The notes beneath the pieces are model-generated. The model was not told where the DNA came from. It saw only the letters and a list, made by a program, of their open reading frames with translations, and did no database searches. 64,000 nt of DNA from Coriolopsis trogii. Its lineage: Eukaryota; Basidiomycota; Agaricomycetes; Polyporales; Polyporaceae. Position 1 is the first letter of the stretch; each line of letters starts with the position of its first letter. Below, piece after piece: positions 36,412 through 47,370 of the stretch. The stretch spans positions 930,001 through 994,000 of the forward strand of contig JAHYIO010000001.1 in the NCBI GenBank assembly GCA_020543525.1. The letters run 5' to 3'. Both the position numbers and the translations under genes were made by a program.

Positions 36412-37987
36412 ATGTCACAACCTCCCACCACTGGCAGTACGGGTGTCAAGACCGCCATGCGCCCTCAGCAAAGTTATCCGTTTTGGTGAGTCACTCCCGT
36501 ACAAACCTGTTGACCTGGACTCATTTTCATTGCATTGCGAAGGCTAGGAGGTGAGGCGGATCTTAAACGCGTTGTGAGGAAGGCAGACTGATGTAGGGCA
36601 TGTCATACGTGTTGCTTGCCTACAGGGGTCGGCGCGACGAGTGAGTAATACCTCGACCTAGTCTGACTATTGGACTGTATCGACCTGCCTGATGTACACA
36701 GTGGCCGCGTGCTGTACCCATCCCTTGGACCTTACGAAAGTGTGAGCCGTCATAGTCCGAGGGTTTGTTGTTTCCCTCAAGCTCACCTTCTCCGGCAGGC
36801 GAATGCAAACGATTCATTCTGCGGCAGGCGGGCCAGTTCATCCTTCAACGCTCTCTATTCTCCGGATGACGATCTCGGAGACGGGCTTCAAGAGCCTCTA
36901 CACCGGCTTGTCTGCCTCCATCATGCGGCAGATGACCTATTCCCTCGTTCGTCTAGGTGCATATGAGAAAATGAAGGCTGAGCTGTCCAAGAACGGGCCA
37001 GCGCCGGCCAGTCATCTCTTTCTAGCTGCGATGATCGCCGGTGGTCTGGGGGGCATGGCTGGAAATCCTGCAGGTGACTACTCAGATAAATCCGTATGGA
37101 CAACATTTTCCAGATGCTCATATTCTATACGACAGACATTCTTCTGGTCAGAATGACAAGCGACTTCGTTAGACCTCCAGAACAGAGGTATAACTACAAC
37201 AACGCATTGAGCGGTCTTGCCACCCTGATCAAAGAGGAAGGCGTGCAGGGGTTGTTCCGAGGAATAGGCACGAATCTTGTATGACCTTCCTCTCCTTCTC
37301 ATAATATGGTTAACTGACCACGTATCTAACAGACAAGAGCAGTCCTCATGAACGTGAGTCAAATGGTGCAAAGATTCGTTGTCGTCATGGCTCTCACCGT
37401 GGTTTCTAGGGTTCACAGGTTGGATCGTGAGTACTTCAGCCACGTTCGTTGCAGCTACTTCTCACCGCGTGATGACCAGATATGATCTCTTCAAGCAAAT
37501 GTTACTGAGGAACAGGATACCGCTCCTTGATGTACAAATGCAAGACGGATTGATGGTGCACTCCATCTCGAGTATCCTCGCCGGTACCTTCGCAACCAGT
37601 GAGTTGTCTGGAGTTGAAGGTCGAACCAAACTTACTGAGAACCTTCCAGCTGTAACAGCACCGGCGGATGTCCTACGGTCAAGGCTAATGGCAGCAGTAC
37701 GTAGAGTGTATTCCTCAAATCTGTTCTATTCCCTCACGATGCATTCTAGCATGGTAAAACGCATCCGGTTGAAGTTCTCACAACAGCACTCCGAGAAGAG
37801 GGACCTCGCTTTCTCTTCAAAGGGTGGACGCCAGCTTTCATTCGCCTGGGCCCTAACACGGTACTCATGTTCGTCTTCTTCGAGGTAAGTCCACATTACA
37901 CATCCGTCATTGCCTTTGGTTGAGTTTCCCCAAAAGCAATTGAAGAAAGGGTGGAGAACGATGTTCCCTGCAGATTACGTTCTTTGA
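36412..37987 (+). CDS. Mitochondrial carrier, dicarboxylate/oxaloacetate type
   Basis: Six-span inner-membrane carrier (SLC25), most like dicarboxylate carriers such as yeast Dic1. Start is the ATG at 36412 (MSQPPTTGSTGVKTAMRPQQ). The first repeat is assembled from small exons: 36412-36485, 36543-36550 (8 nt), 36626-36640 (15 nt), 36702-36741 (40 nt), giving YPFWLGGVGAT and CCTHPLDLTKVRMQT, the first Px(D/E)xx(K/R)xR signature. The second repeat has GNPADILLVRMTSD, joined across an intron, and RYNYNNALSGL. Two more tiny exons, 37333-37353 (21 nt) and 37410-37426 (17 nt), give TRAVLMN and GSQVGS, leading to YDLFKQML. The third repeat has APADVLRSRLMAA, GPNTVLMFVFFEQLKKGWR and the stop at 37987. 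All three carrier signatures are present. Substrate assignment is inferred from the RMTSD and YNYNNAL blocks. Confidence 0.92.
36543..36550 (+). other. 8-nt microexon of the mitochondrial carrier gene
   Basis: Lies between a GAAG acceptor and a GTGAGG donor. With flanking exons it encodes Trp-Leu-Gly-Gly, exactly the residues expected after YPF in this carrier family. Without it the frame is lost. Confidence 0.75.
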
Positions 37988-38429
37988 CATTGCTACACTG
38001 CTATATCCTATTATTATTCGTTTCCAGAAGACTTCTGCTCATAGACTAGACGGAACTTAGAGGACCGCCTATAGACTAGAGCTTCAGTAGTATCTAATTA
38101 CACGCGTGTCTTCTTATATATGGCCCCCCGTAATGTCTACGCACTTGTCCTATGTTTTATTTCTCCGCACCAAGATGTGCCCTTCGCCTACATAGTCCTC
38201 CGAGAATGCGCGGTCTTACAAAGTAGTCACGTGACCCATCCGACAGAGCGCGACCGCGTTTTCCGGATGCTGGTTTTATTGAATCTGCCTTCGGCTGCAT
38301 TCGCGATCCTCTGCCAATACTGCTAGTATCATCGCTCTGAGCAGTCTTGCAGAATCTTGTTAGCGCATTCTAGACTCATTCTTGCCCTGCATCATCACGA
38401 CGGGAAGGCTCTACTACTTTGGTCTGATC
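37988..38429. other. Intergenic region between carrier and ROK1
   Basis: 442 bases, AT-richer than the coding parts, holding the carrier 3' UTR and the ROK1 promoter. No gene supported. Confidence 0.4.
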
Positions 38430-40596
38430 ATGGAAGCATTTCATCTGCTTTCGCGCGGCGGGGTCAAATTTGACAAGAAAAGGTTTAACTCAGACGTACA
38501 AATCTTCAACGTCAGTCCATACTGGCTCATTGTTGCGGCAGCTACTAACAGGCATGTAGGGGAAGAAGGAGCAGGGGCTCAAAGCCTCGACAAGTGCTTC
38601 ACGCACGACAAATGGAGAATTACCGCCTGAGCTTGACTTTTTCAAGTATGCCCAAGGCGGCCAGCCGAAACGAAAAGCTTCTACGGAAGATATCCAAATT
38701 GGTACAAAAGGCAAGAAGCGAAAGGTGGAAGAAGAGGACGAGGACGAGGATGAGGACGAGAACGAACATGAGCAAGAGGAAGAGCAGCAAGAGGACGCAC
38801 CTATGCCGCGACACCGTGTCACTACCAAAGGCAACAATGTTCCAGAACATGTGGACAAGTTCGACGAGTTACGGGAACGGTACGCCATATCTTCGAAGCT
38901 TCTCCATAACCTCGCGCAAAGTGGCTACAAGCGGCCAACGGGTATACAGTCGTATGGGATTCCCATCCTCCTGGAGGTGCGTTCGGTACTAGTCTTCCTG
39001 ACAGCGTATACTCACGACCTTAAAGCGGCGTGACCTTGCAGCCATCTCACCAACCGGCACGGGTAAAACCCTTTCGTACCTGCTTCCGGTCATGTCAGCC
39101 CTAGGAGCACCGGCCGCAAGCTCGAAAAGCGAGACCGGCTCCGGAGTCCGTGCAGTAATCCTTGCTCCTACACGTGAACTGGCTCATCAGATCCACAACG
39201 AGTGCCTCAAACTTGCACAAGGCCGGAAATGGCGCATAGTTCTGTTTAGCAAGGCTACCGCCGCTACGCTCTCGGACAAGAAAGTGCGGGACAAGATCGG
39301 TACGTTGCTATGCCTGCTCTCAGTTTGTCACTGGATCGAATTTGAGTGCCAGACCTCATAATCAGCACTCCACTACGACTTGTGGCGTCGCTGCAAGCAG
39401 GGAACTTGGAGTTAGACAAGTGAGTCGTTGCATCCGGTAGTGCCGCACTGTCTGACCGTTCCCGGCCCATTAGTGTGCGGCATCTCATCTTGGACGAAGC
39501 CGATCGTATGTTAGACGCGGAGTTTTTGGAACAAGTGCAAGAGGTCATCGCTGCATGCACTTATCCTAACATCCAAAAAGCGGTCTTCAGTGCGACGCTT
39601 CCTGCCAACGCAGAAAAGGTGGCGATGTCCATGCTTCGAGATCCGGTCAGGGTTGTCGTCGGCCTGAAGTACGTGCCTATCATTCTCGTGCGAATCGTCC
39701 GTCCAATGGTTATTTCCAGGGACACCCCCCTACCTCTGATCTCTCAGTCCCTTACCTATGTGGCCGACGACCAGTCCAAACTACCGACTCTCTTACAATA
39801 TTTATCGCAGCCGTACAACCCACCTGTACTCGTATTCGTGGCCTCCCAACCCAGGGCGACATCTCTAGCTGAGGAACTTGTAGTTAGCGGTGTGTCGAAC
39901 GTGGACTGTCTGCATGCCGGCATGACCAAGAAGGAACGAGAAGATGCTGTCTCGCGCATGCGCCGCGGAGAGAGTTGGGTCATGGTCAGCACCGAAGTAA
40001 TGGCTCGCGGTATGGATTTCAAAGGCGTCCGTGAAGTCATCAACTACGATTTTCCCCAAAGCGTGCAGAGCTATGTCCACAGAATCGGTGAGTGGAGTCA
40101 TGTTGGGACAATGCAGAAGACTGATGGCTTCCATGTCAGGGCGCACGGGACGCGCTGGGAGAGAAGGCAAAGCCATCACCTACTTCACAAACCAAGATGC
40201 TCCGTTCCTCAAGACGTAAGCGTTCTCTCACTGCACTGTTTACCTACATGGGAGCTCACTAGTCTGTATCAGGATCGCGAATGTTTTGCTACAATCTGGT
40301 TCCACTGTTCCGGATTGGATCTTAAAGCTTCCAAAGCCATCGAAGATGAAACGGCGTGAGATGGGGAAAGTCAAGCGTGCCGAGGCCGTTAACAATGCAA
40401 GCCGCATCGGGCGGAGCGACGCCATCAGGAGGAGGCGAGTGTCGCCCTCAGATCATCTATGGGATCTATGAGCTCACATCGCCTTTTTAGGGATATGATA
40501 GCAGGGTCGAAGCGACGCAAGGAGAAGGAGCGACAAAGGATAGCACGGAGCGCCGGAGCGTCCATTTCTGCAGATGGAACAAACGAGCAAGTGTAA
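38430..40596 (+). CDS. ROK1: DEAD-box RNA helicase Rok1 (DDX52-type)
   Basis: Nucleolar ATP-dependent RNA helicase needed for early 18S rRNA processing and 40S assembly. The start at 38430 (MEAFHLLSRGGVKFDKKRF) matches the Rok1 N-terminus. An intron with a TAG acceptor joins it to GKKEQGLKASTSASRTTNGELPPELDFFK. A Lys/Glu/Asp-rich acidic stretch (about 38700-38790) follows. Motifs: PEHVDKFDELRERY, the Q motif GYKRPTGIQSYGIP, P-loop SPTGTGKTLSYLLP, APTRELAHQIHNE, TPLRLVASL, ILDEADRMLD, FSATLP, VFVASQPRAT, STEVMARGMDFKGV and, joined over an intron, HRIGRTGRAGREGKAITYF. The C-terminal tail is basic (KMKRREMGKVKRAEAVNNASR, then DMIAGSKRRKEKERQR). Stop at 40596. TPLRL in place of the common TPGRL is a Rok1-type variant. 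Confidence 0.94.
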
Positions 40597-41653
40597 ATGA
40601 AGTCCTGCTAGTACGCTCTGATATCGATGCACAGCCCCCACGTAAGCTCACGCGTTGGGGCTCCGAAATACTCGTACGCGCAAGGCTGCGGGGACGTACT
40701 CGTGCTGAGTGCCGTGTGGCATAGGGGACGGTCGTCAGTATAGTCACCGGGTGGCACACCTCGAACAGGTCAAGTCTGCGACCGGTTCCACGCCACTGAA
40801 CGGGAGACGCTCACTATCATGGTCCTGATCTCCTCCGATGGGCTAGATGCATTGGGAAGGTGAATGAACTGCATACACCCTTCTGGACACTGCTCCTGTT
40901 GATGAGTGGCACAGTTCTCAGGCGCACTATCCCAGCGAGCCGGACGGGGGTCAAAGACACCTTTGGTAGGACCGTCCCGCGACCGTCCGATGTCGAAGCA
41001 CAACCGTCTGCCAAACACACCTCGGCGTAAACACCACTGCACCTTCCCAGGGAAATATTTCCCCGACGTGGCGCGTGTGTGCCGGCTCTCGGGAACAAGA
41101 GCGGCATCGCGAATCTGTTGTATACGCTAGCGACTCCTCCGGTGAATAAGTGGTTCCCAGCAGGGATACACAACGGACACACAACAACTAACGCCGCGTT
41201 GCTGACGACCGCGGTGCCACAGACCACGCGTGGGTTGTTGTGGACGTTGTCAGCGGGACATGCGCCGTTGTAAGTGGAGGTGGTGGGTGCCTTCCCGCGA
41301 GCGTCTGTAACATTTGCTTCCGCGAGCCGTACAAGGCAACTGCCACGCGCTCGAAAAGTCAAAACTCTGCGTGAAGGACATTAATGTCCCGGCAAGCCAT
41401 TCGCTCCCCCAGCCGCGAGGCGGCCACGAGGATGATCTCCCCAATCTTCGTCGTCAGCTTTCGCGTTCTCAGCAATGGTGTTTTGCATGGTATCGAGTGG
41501 CACATCCTCCTATAAGCTCGTTCAGAACGCGACCAATGGATCCCGTACAGCCGTCAAGCCCTCCTCTCGGGCAAGTGTCCCCCCACTACCAATCCCTCCG
41601 CCTCAGTCTTCGCACATCTCCGTCGCGTTCTCCCCCGTTGCCTTGGCTTGACG
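40597..41653. other. Long intergenic region upstream of the HMG-box gene
   Basis: 1,057 bases. Minus-strand open frames exist (up to 181 codons at 40817-41362), but their translations show no domain, no splice-linked extension and a composition like out-of-frame DNA. I take it as ROK1 3' UTR plus HMG-gene promoter. The last 80 bases are pyrimidine-rich. Confidence 0.45.
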
Positions 41654-43047
41654 ATGCCTGCTTTCCGCAACATTCGCCGCTCCCGTCGTCTGTCTAGACA
41701 ACCTCCCCGCGATCCGAGTGAGCTTCCATACCTGATCGCCGCGTTCCATCATAAACTATCACTAACGCTCGCTGCACTGCCCATACAGATAGCGATGAAT
41801 GTGACGTCTACGACCTCAACCTTATGTACCCGGATGACTCGCCATCGTCACCCGCATCAACAGCCAGCTCGCTCGACGATTACGTTCCTTCTCCCGACCA
41901 CTTGGTCGAGCCTGATGTTGACCTCGGCTCCCCTCCTCGCTCGCGTCCGCTCCCCAAGCTCGCCGTCCGACGTTCGTCGCATTCACGCAAGCGTGACCCC
42001 AACTACATCCCGCGACCCCCCAACGCTTTCATGATCTTCCGTTCCGATCTATGGAGTCAGGAGAAAATCAAGAAGACCGTGGAGCGGGACCACAGACAGA
42101 TCAGTCGCATCGCGGGTGAGCTTTGGAACAAGATGTCCGAGGTCGAGCGCGGACCTTTCAAGGCCAAGGCGGAGGAGGCGAAGCGACTTCACGCCTTGAC
42201 GTACCCCAACTACAAGTACACGCCAGTCTATCGCAAGGAGAAGACGGCGAAGCGCAAGAAGGCCGACAACTCTGACAAGATTCATCGCTGTCAGCAGGTC
42301 GCGCGGCTCATGCAGCGTGGGTTTACGGGCGACGAGCTGAAGCGTGAGATGGAGCGGCGCGAGGCAGCGGGTGACGACTACGCGTCCGATGTCTCCGAGT
42401 ACGTCCAGGCTCCGCGCCGTAAGAAAACCCGGAAGTCTATCTCTCACAAACGCGTCGCTTCCCCTGCCCCGCGTCCTCCTCGCGATCCCAAGCGTCCTCG
42501 TGAGCCCAAGGTCGTGGCCGTCAAGGCGGAGTCCGAGGACGACCATCCTCTCATACACAACACTCGCACTCCCCCACCCGACGCAATAGATGATTGCTGC
42601 GACGAGTTTGTTGCTACCGAAGCAATCCCCGAACTCAGTATCGGTGAAGCGGCTCACACGTGCGGGGTGCGTATCCTATTCCTCTTTCCACCTTCGCGAC
42701 TGACAGCAACCTCGCAGATGGACTATACCGATGACTTTGCGTGTGGTTCCTCCTTCACCAGCGACTTTGCCAGCCCGATGTCCCAATCTTGCCGTCTTTC
42801 TGACGACTTTTTGGGCTCCAGTGGCGACGATGTCCCTGCGACCACGACTTCGCCCGATGATGCCATTATGGGTCTCTTCGAATTCGGACCTTTCCCCACC
42901 CTACCTTCGTACTGCTCTCTCAAGGCAGACTACAACTCGCCGGCGCTCTTCTGCTCATACGAGCTCTCTCCCCTCATACAACCTTGCTCAGAGGCCAATT
43001 TTGACGAGTGGATCGATGACAGCCACTTGGAGGTGTCCGACAATTAG
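41654..43047 (+). CDS. HMG-box (MATA-HMG type) transcription factor
   Basis: Nuclear sequence-specific DNA-binding protein. The start is the ATG at 41654 (MPAFRNIRRSRRLSRQPP). An intron ending at about 41790 joins SDECDVYDLNLMYPDD. The HMG box covers about 41990-42240: YIPRPPNAFMIFRSDLW, DHRQISRIAGELWNKMS and EAKRLHALTYPNYKYTP, with the RPxNAFM signature of MATA-type boxes. A basic linker (KEKTAKRKK) and a helical block (QQVARLMQRGFTGDELKREMERR) follow. Next come a Lys/Arg/Pro-rich stretch and, after a second intron (about 42667-42717), an acidic Ser/Phe-rich C-terminus (MDYTDDFACGSSFTSDF) resembling an activation domain. The box sits in fungal mating, morphogenesis and fruiting regulators. 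No homeodomain or pheromone-receptor mating genes lie nearby, so this is not evidence of a MAT locus. Confidence 0.9.
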
Positions 43048-43527
43048 TCGCATCTTCCGAACACCCTTACTCTCCTCGCCGTCACACGCTCCAGATGTTG
43101 TTTCGCCCCTCCCACCTAGTTTATATCATCGTAAAGCACTTCCCCCCTTTCTCTGCTCCTTCTGTGCCGTGTTGACTGTACAAAACACTCCCCCATTTCA
43201 TTTCTTGCTCACAGCGCTCGCACCTTACTCATGACCATCCCTCGCTTCCTTCGCTATTTTCTTCGCTCCTTTCTCACATGCTGCACTCCTCCGAGTTATG
43301 TACCAACATGTCGTGTCATCGTCTTGTCTCATCATTGCGCACTTCCTTGACAATATATAGCTCGCGCGTCATACGCTGGCGTAGCTGAAGCCTCATCTCA
43401 TTGGTATTCGCGCGAGCATTGGCAGCTATCGTCGACATTGAAGAGCATGCATCCTAACCTCAGCCCGTCTTGCACACCCCCACGCGGCCGGGACGATGAG
43501 TCCGATACGCTGGATGCCGGCTCGCAA
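43048..43527. other. Convergent intergenic region
   Basis: 480 pyrimidine-rich bases between the stops of the HMG gene (plus) and the CCA-adding enzyme (minus). They hold both 3' UTRs; no gene seen. Confidence 0.4.
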
Positions 43528-45783
43528 TCAACGTTTGGCCTTCTTCGCCTTCCCATCCGCGTCCACGTCTTTGACACGTTTGGCCGTTGGGGTGCTGGTG
43601 TTGACGTCGATGTGACCTGCGGCGTGCTCCGCACGCAGCCACGCCTCACAGTCTTGCTTTGTGCCCTCGGGGTGCTCCAGCTGCCACTCCACCACACGCG
43701 CGAGCACCTGTCCAACCCACTGCCCCGCGCCAGCCGCCCCAAGCACCTTCACCACCTCTTTGCCCTATTCAGAGAGGAGAACATCAATCTCACGAATACA
43801 GCGTGATACGCAGAAAGCAACGGAAAGTACGAACGTCAAGAATGGGCTTGGCGTCCACGGCAGTCGGAAGGCCGAGTTCGTCTATCCGTGCAGCGATCTT
43901 ATTGTACGCATCCACTCTGGCAGACGCGGTCTCGACTGCAAGAGGACGATATTAGAGCCGTTCAAAAAACAGATATTGAAGCCGAAGGCATGCGACGGGC
44001 GCAAATGAAGTCGCAGAAAGTTCCTTACCATCGATGGAAGCCGCACCGGGAACCCACAGCTCCGCCAGCTCGTGAACGAGGGCGAAGAGGAGGGACGAGG
44101 CCCAGTGAGAGCCGCTCACGGGGTTGTGCACGCTCTTGTCGCGCAGCAGGAGACCTAGCCACGCACGCTCCGGTTTATCCATATTGCCGTTCTCCCAGTC
44201 CGAGACCCCCTTCCGCAGGAGGACTGATGCTTGGAAGAGCAGGGGAATGCCGTCCAGATAGTGATGTTGTGCGCCGAGCTTCAGCCCTTCGCGAATGACG
44301 GCCTCCACTGCCGGGCGTACTTTGGCTTTTGTCTGGGCGTACGTGAGCCCATGGAATGGTGTCAGCGCACTGGCGAGGTAGAGGCGGCGCAGGGCGTCGG
44401 TCGAGGATGTTACTGCAGAGAGTAATGTCTCACGAATAGCAGACAGCTTCGGGACGATCAATCCGGAAAGCGTCGACACCGATTCTGTCTGATTTGTCAG
44501 GGCATGAAGGATCGTTGCCGTGCAGAGGCCCACATGTGGTGATGCGGGAGAACCAGACAGCCTGATGCCCATGTTCTCCGGTATGTGGAACACCGAAGAA
44601 TAGAGCGAGAGGTGACTGACGAGGTCAATAGCCAGCAGGGGGTTACGTCCTGAAGCCCGTCAGAGAGTCAGAAAGCTCTGATTTGCCGATGTAGTATAAG
44701 TTATGGCTCACCTCCCATCATCTTATCTAGCTCTTCCCCAACACGTTCTCGGCTTATCTTCACTCTCAGTGCTTCCTAGACAAGTGTAAATCATGACTTC
44801 CTATGGACATAGACATTGATCTACTAACCTGGATCGGAGGTTCCCGTGCTGCCTCCTGAAGCTCAGGTACCATAGTGAAACCGAAGCGACTCGCGAAGCG
44901 GATGCACCGCAGGACACGAAGAGGATCATCCGTGAATGTTTCCCGTGGAGATAAAGGCGTCCGTACGACACCGTTACGCAGATCGTCAAGGCCCTACTTC
45001 GATAGTTTGAGTGGGTAGCTTTGGAATATGAACAGTGGACGGTTACTTTGCCCGTATGATCTTCCACAGCCCTTGAATGTACGTTGTAGAACAGCGCATT
45101 AATCGTGATGTCCCGCCTCAAAGCATCTTGTAGAGGTGTGCCAAACCCCTACGCGGAGAGCATTCAAGCCAAGGCGCATGAGCTCAGGTCAAGTCGAAAT
45201 CACTTACAACTTGTGTTGGAATCCTGCTGTTTTCGGCGTATTCTTCACTCCTCAGGTTCACAAAATCTAATTCGATGCCCAGTACCGTTGTCCGAGCTGT
45301 CTCGAGATGTTTGGATTGTTCTGGGTTGCTCTCAATCTTGGCCACATTCTTGACAGGTAGGTGCTCCGTTGTGCGACAGTACTCCACGAAGCGTTCCGCG
45401 AATGCAACTCCCATCATGTTCTCAAGCGCGATATCGATGTCATTGCATTGTGAGCCAAGCAGCTAACAGAGTTGAACACGTACACGAGTGCAGGTTATAC
45501 TCATGACGGACTGTAAGGATGGAATCAGGCATACCTTGTCGCGTACCCATCCTCCTGCAATCCTGCACGACGTCTCTATGCCTTCCGCTTCCCTCATGAC
45601 CCGGGTACATTGATCCAGAAGAGCGCACAGCTTATCCTCCTTCTCCGTAAGCGTGATGTTCATCCTTCCGGTAGTGCGTACAGTGTGCCAATAGAATGAG
45701 CGAGAGGACAGGGTGGGTGTGCAGAGAGGACGGCGGGCGAAATGGCGAAGTGCGGACAATCTGAAGCGCATATAAATCCGCAC
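43528..45783 (-). CDS. CCA1: CCA-adding enzyme (tRNA nucleotidyltransferase)
   Basis: Adds or repairs the 3' CCA end of tRNAs in cytosol, nucleus and mitochondria. The first ATG at 45783 (MRIYMRFRLSALRHFARRP) gives an Arg-rich, acid-free presequence that fits a mitochondrial import signal. A second in-frame Met, residue 41 at 45663 (MNITLTEKEDKLCALL), would give a cytosolic form. Class II nucleotidyltransferase motifs follow: RIAGGWVRDK, then after an intron LLGSQCNDIDIALEN (catalytic Asp pair), LDFVNLRSEEY, LRRDITINALFYN, and DDPLRVLRCIRFASRFGF. The C-terminal part (43950-44600) is helical, and the protein ends in a Lys-rich tail (AKRVKDVDADGKAKKAKR). The gene is intact with about eight introns. 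Dual use of starts is established for yeast CCA1; here it is inferred from the sequence. Confidence 0.93.
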
Positions 45784-46039
45784 AACTGGGACCGCTATGA
45801 GTGCGGAACTAGGACGGGTTTAATGACGTGTTGAAGCAGGATAGAATGAGGTGGTCCAATGAGTCTAGCGATGGCTGCAGCGAGTCCGAGACATTGTGGC
45901 AGTGTCGGCACCATCGAGATCTCTCGATATCCTTCGAAATGGCAAGTGTTGTGAGTCACATAACCTAACACAGGTTGACATACACCACATATCGTCTAAT
46001 TCAGTAGCAATATACACTTCATCCCTATACGAGTATCAT

Positions 46040-46900
46040 CTACGCCAGAATGCTCATCAACCACATCCCAAGGTCGTCGATGACCGCCTCGTTCACTGTA
46101 TGCTCAAGCCCCGAATACTTCTTGAACGTGATCTTGTCCTCAGGTAGACGTAGAGTGTTGCGCAGGAATGCGGTAGATTCTTCCCCGTAGGATAGTGGTA
46201 CTTCCTCGTCGGCGTCGCCGTGCGACCAGAACACGGGAAGGTTCGGTTCCATTTGGTGCATTGCCTGATACAAAATATGAGCATAAGTCATATATCGAAT
46301 CGTTTAAAGAGGAGATAATATACTTGTCTGGATTGCTGTGGAATCCAACCTGATAGACTGGCAACTCCACCTAGCTCGTTGAGAGTCGTTAATGCTGTCA
46401 TGAGCGAGAGTGCTGCGCCTTGACTGAAGCCCGCTAGAACGATTTTCGACGAGGAGATGCCTCCGTGGATCTCGGAAATGATGAGGTTTTCCAGGGTAGA
46501 CACTGAGGCTGCGACTCCGACTTCGTCGTGACAGTTGCAGGGCGGAAGATTTTCAATGTTGAACCAGCTCGGGCGGATGCGCCCTTGACTATACGTGACG
46601 GGTGCACTGGGCCTACCGAAGACGCCACATATGTGAGGCTCGTTTTTATATGCTATGTGATAGAACTTACGCCTGGGGAAGAACCCACTTCACGCCTGGA
46701 AGGCGGTCGAGGATAGGTCGTAGAAGAGGCACCCAGGCCTCGTTGAGCTGACCCATCCCCTACATATTGAGAGTCAGCAGTCTATCGATACACCTTGAAG
46801 ATGAACTTACGTGAACGAATATAACAGTGGCCGAATGCCCTTCGGTGGGAGAGAGGACGATTGGCTGGGTAAGAACGGAGCTGTCTGTATTACTAGTCAT
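46040..46900 (-). CDS. Acyl-protein thioesterase 1-like (alpha/beta hydrolase)
   Basis: Cytosolic serine hydrolase that removes palmitate from S-acylated proteins and has lysophospholipase activity. The start is the ATG at 46900 (MTSNTDSSVLTQPIVLSP). It leads to HSATVIFVHGMGQLNEAW, the oxyanion-hole strand, where the family more often has HGLGD. Then WVPLLRPILDRLPGVKWVLPQA; the nucleophile motif KIVLAGFSQGAALSL with its Ser at about 46430; and SLSGWIPQ. The last exon has PVFWSHGDADEEVP, giving the catalytic Asp, and KYSGLEHTVNEAV, giving the His. The triad is therefore complete. Stop at 46040. Divergent from VAC8. Size (about 240 residues) is as expected. A carboxylesterase of the same fold is the alternative. 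Confidence 0.92.
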
Positions 46901-47370
46901 AGCGATGAATGGGTTGTGGTGTGGAATGTATCCCCAGTACGACCTCCATTTAAGCCTTCGCTCGACTCACACAAAAGTGAGCGACCTGTTGCGCAGCATT
47001 CATCGCCATGGCCTTTGCATCGCCCATGGATGCCGCAGTCAGAGAAAATACCCGCTAGTGCGATCCTAACTGTTGGAAGAAACTGTGCGGACGCGCATAT
47101 CGGAGACAGGTAGCCGTGGAGATGACATCAGGAAATTTACACAGGCTGCCGCATCGTCCGTCGTCGTCGCCGTCGCCGACGAGGGGCACGGCGCCTTGCA
47201 GGGGCGCGTGCCCAAATCTGGGTGTGGAGACAACATGGCCAAACACGTGGTCGCGGTTGCTGCGTCTGCCTTGACCGTTCAGAGGCTGCTCTTCATCCTG
47301 TACAACAACCCTCTCCCTCTCCCCTGGTCTCTTCTCCCTCCGCTCGTCCTCACCATCACGGATCTTTGAC
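46901..47370. promoter_or_regulatory. Divergent APT1 / VAC8 promoter region
   Basis: 470 bases containing both 5' UTRs and both promoters. Near VAC8 (47280-47345) the plus strand is pyrimidine-rich. A 98-codon open frame (47073-47369) ends just before the VAC8 ATG and has no recognisable content. Confidence 0.45.

Noticed and set aside
40817..41362. 181-codon minus-strand open frame between ROK1 and the HMG gene
   Set aside because: No recognisable motif; probably promoter DNA.
41654..43047. HMG-box gene as part of a mating-type locus
   Set aside because: No homeodomain, pheromone or receptor genes nearby; agaricomycete MAT loci use those instead.
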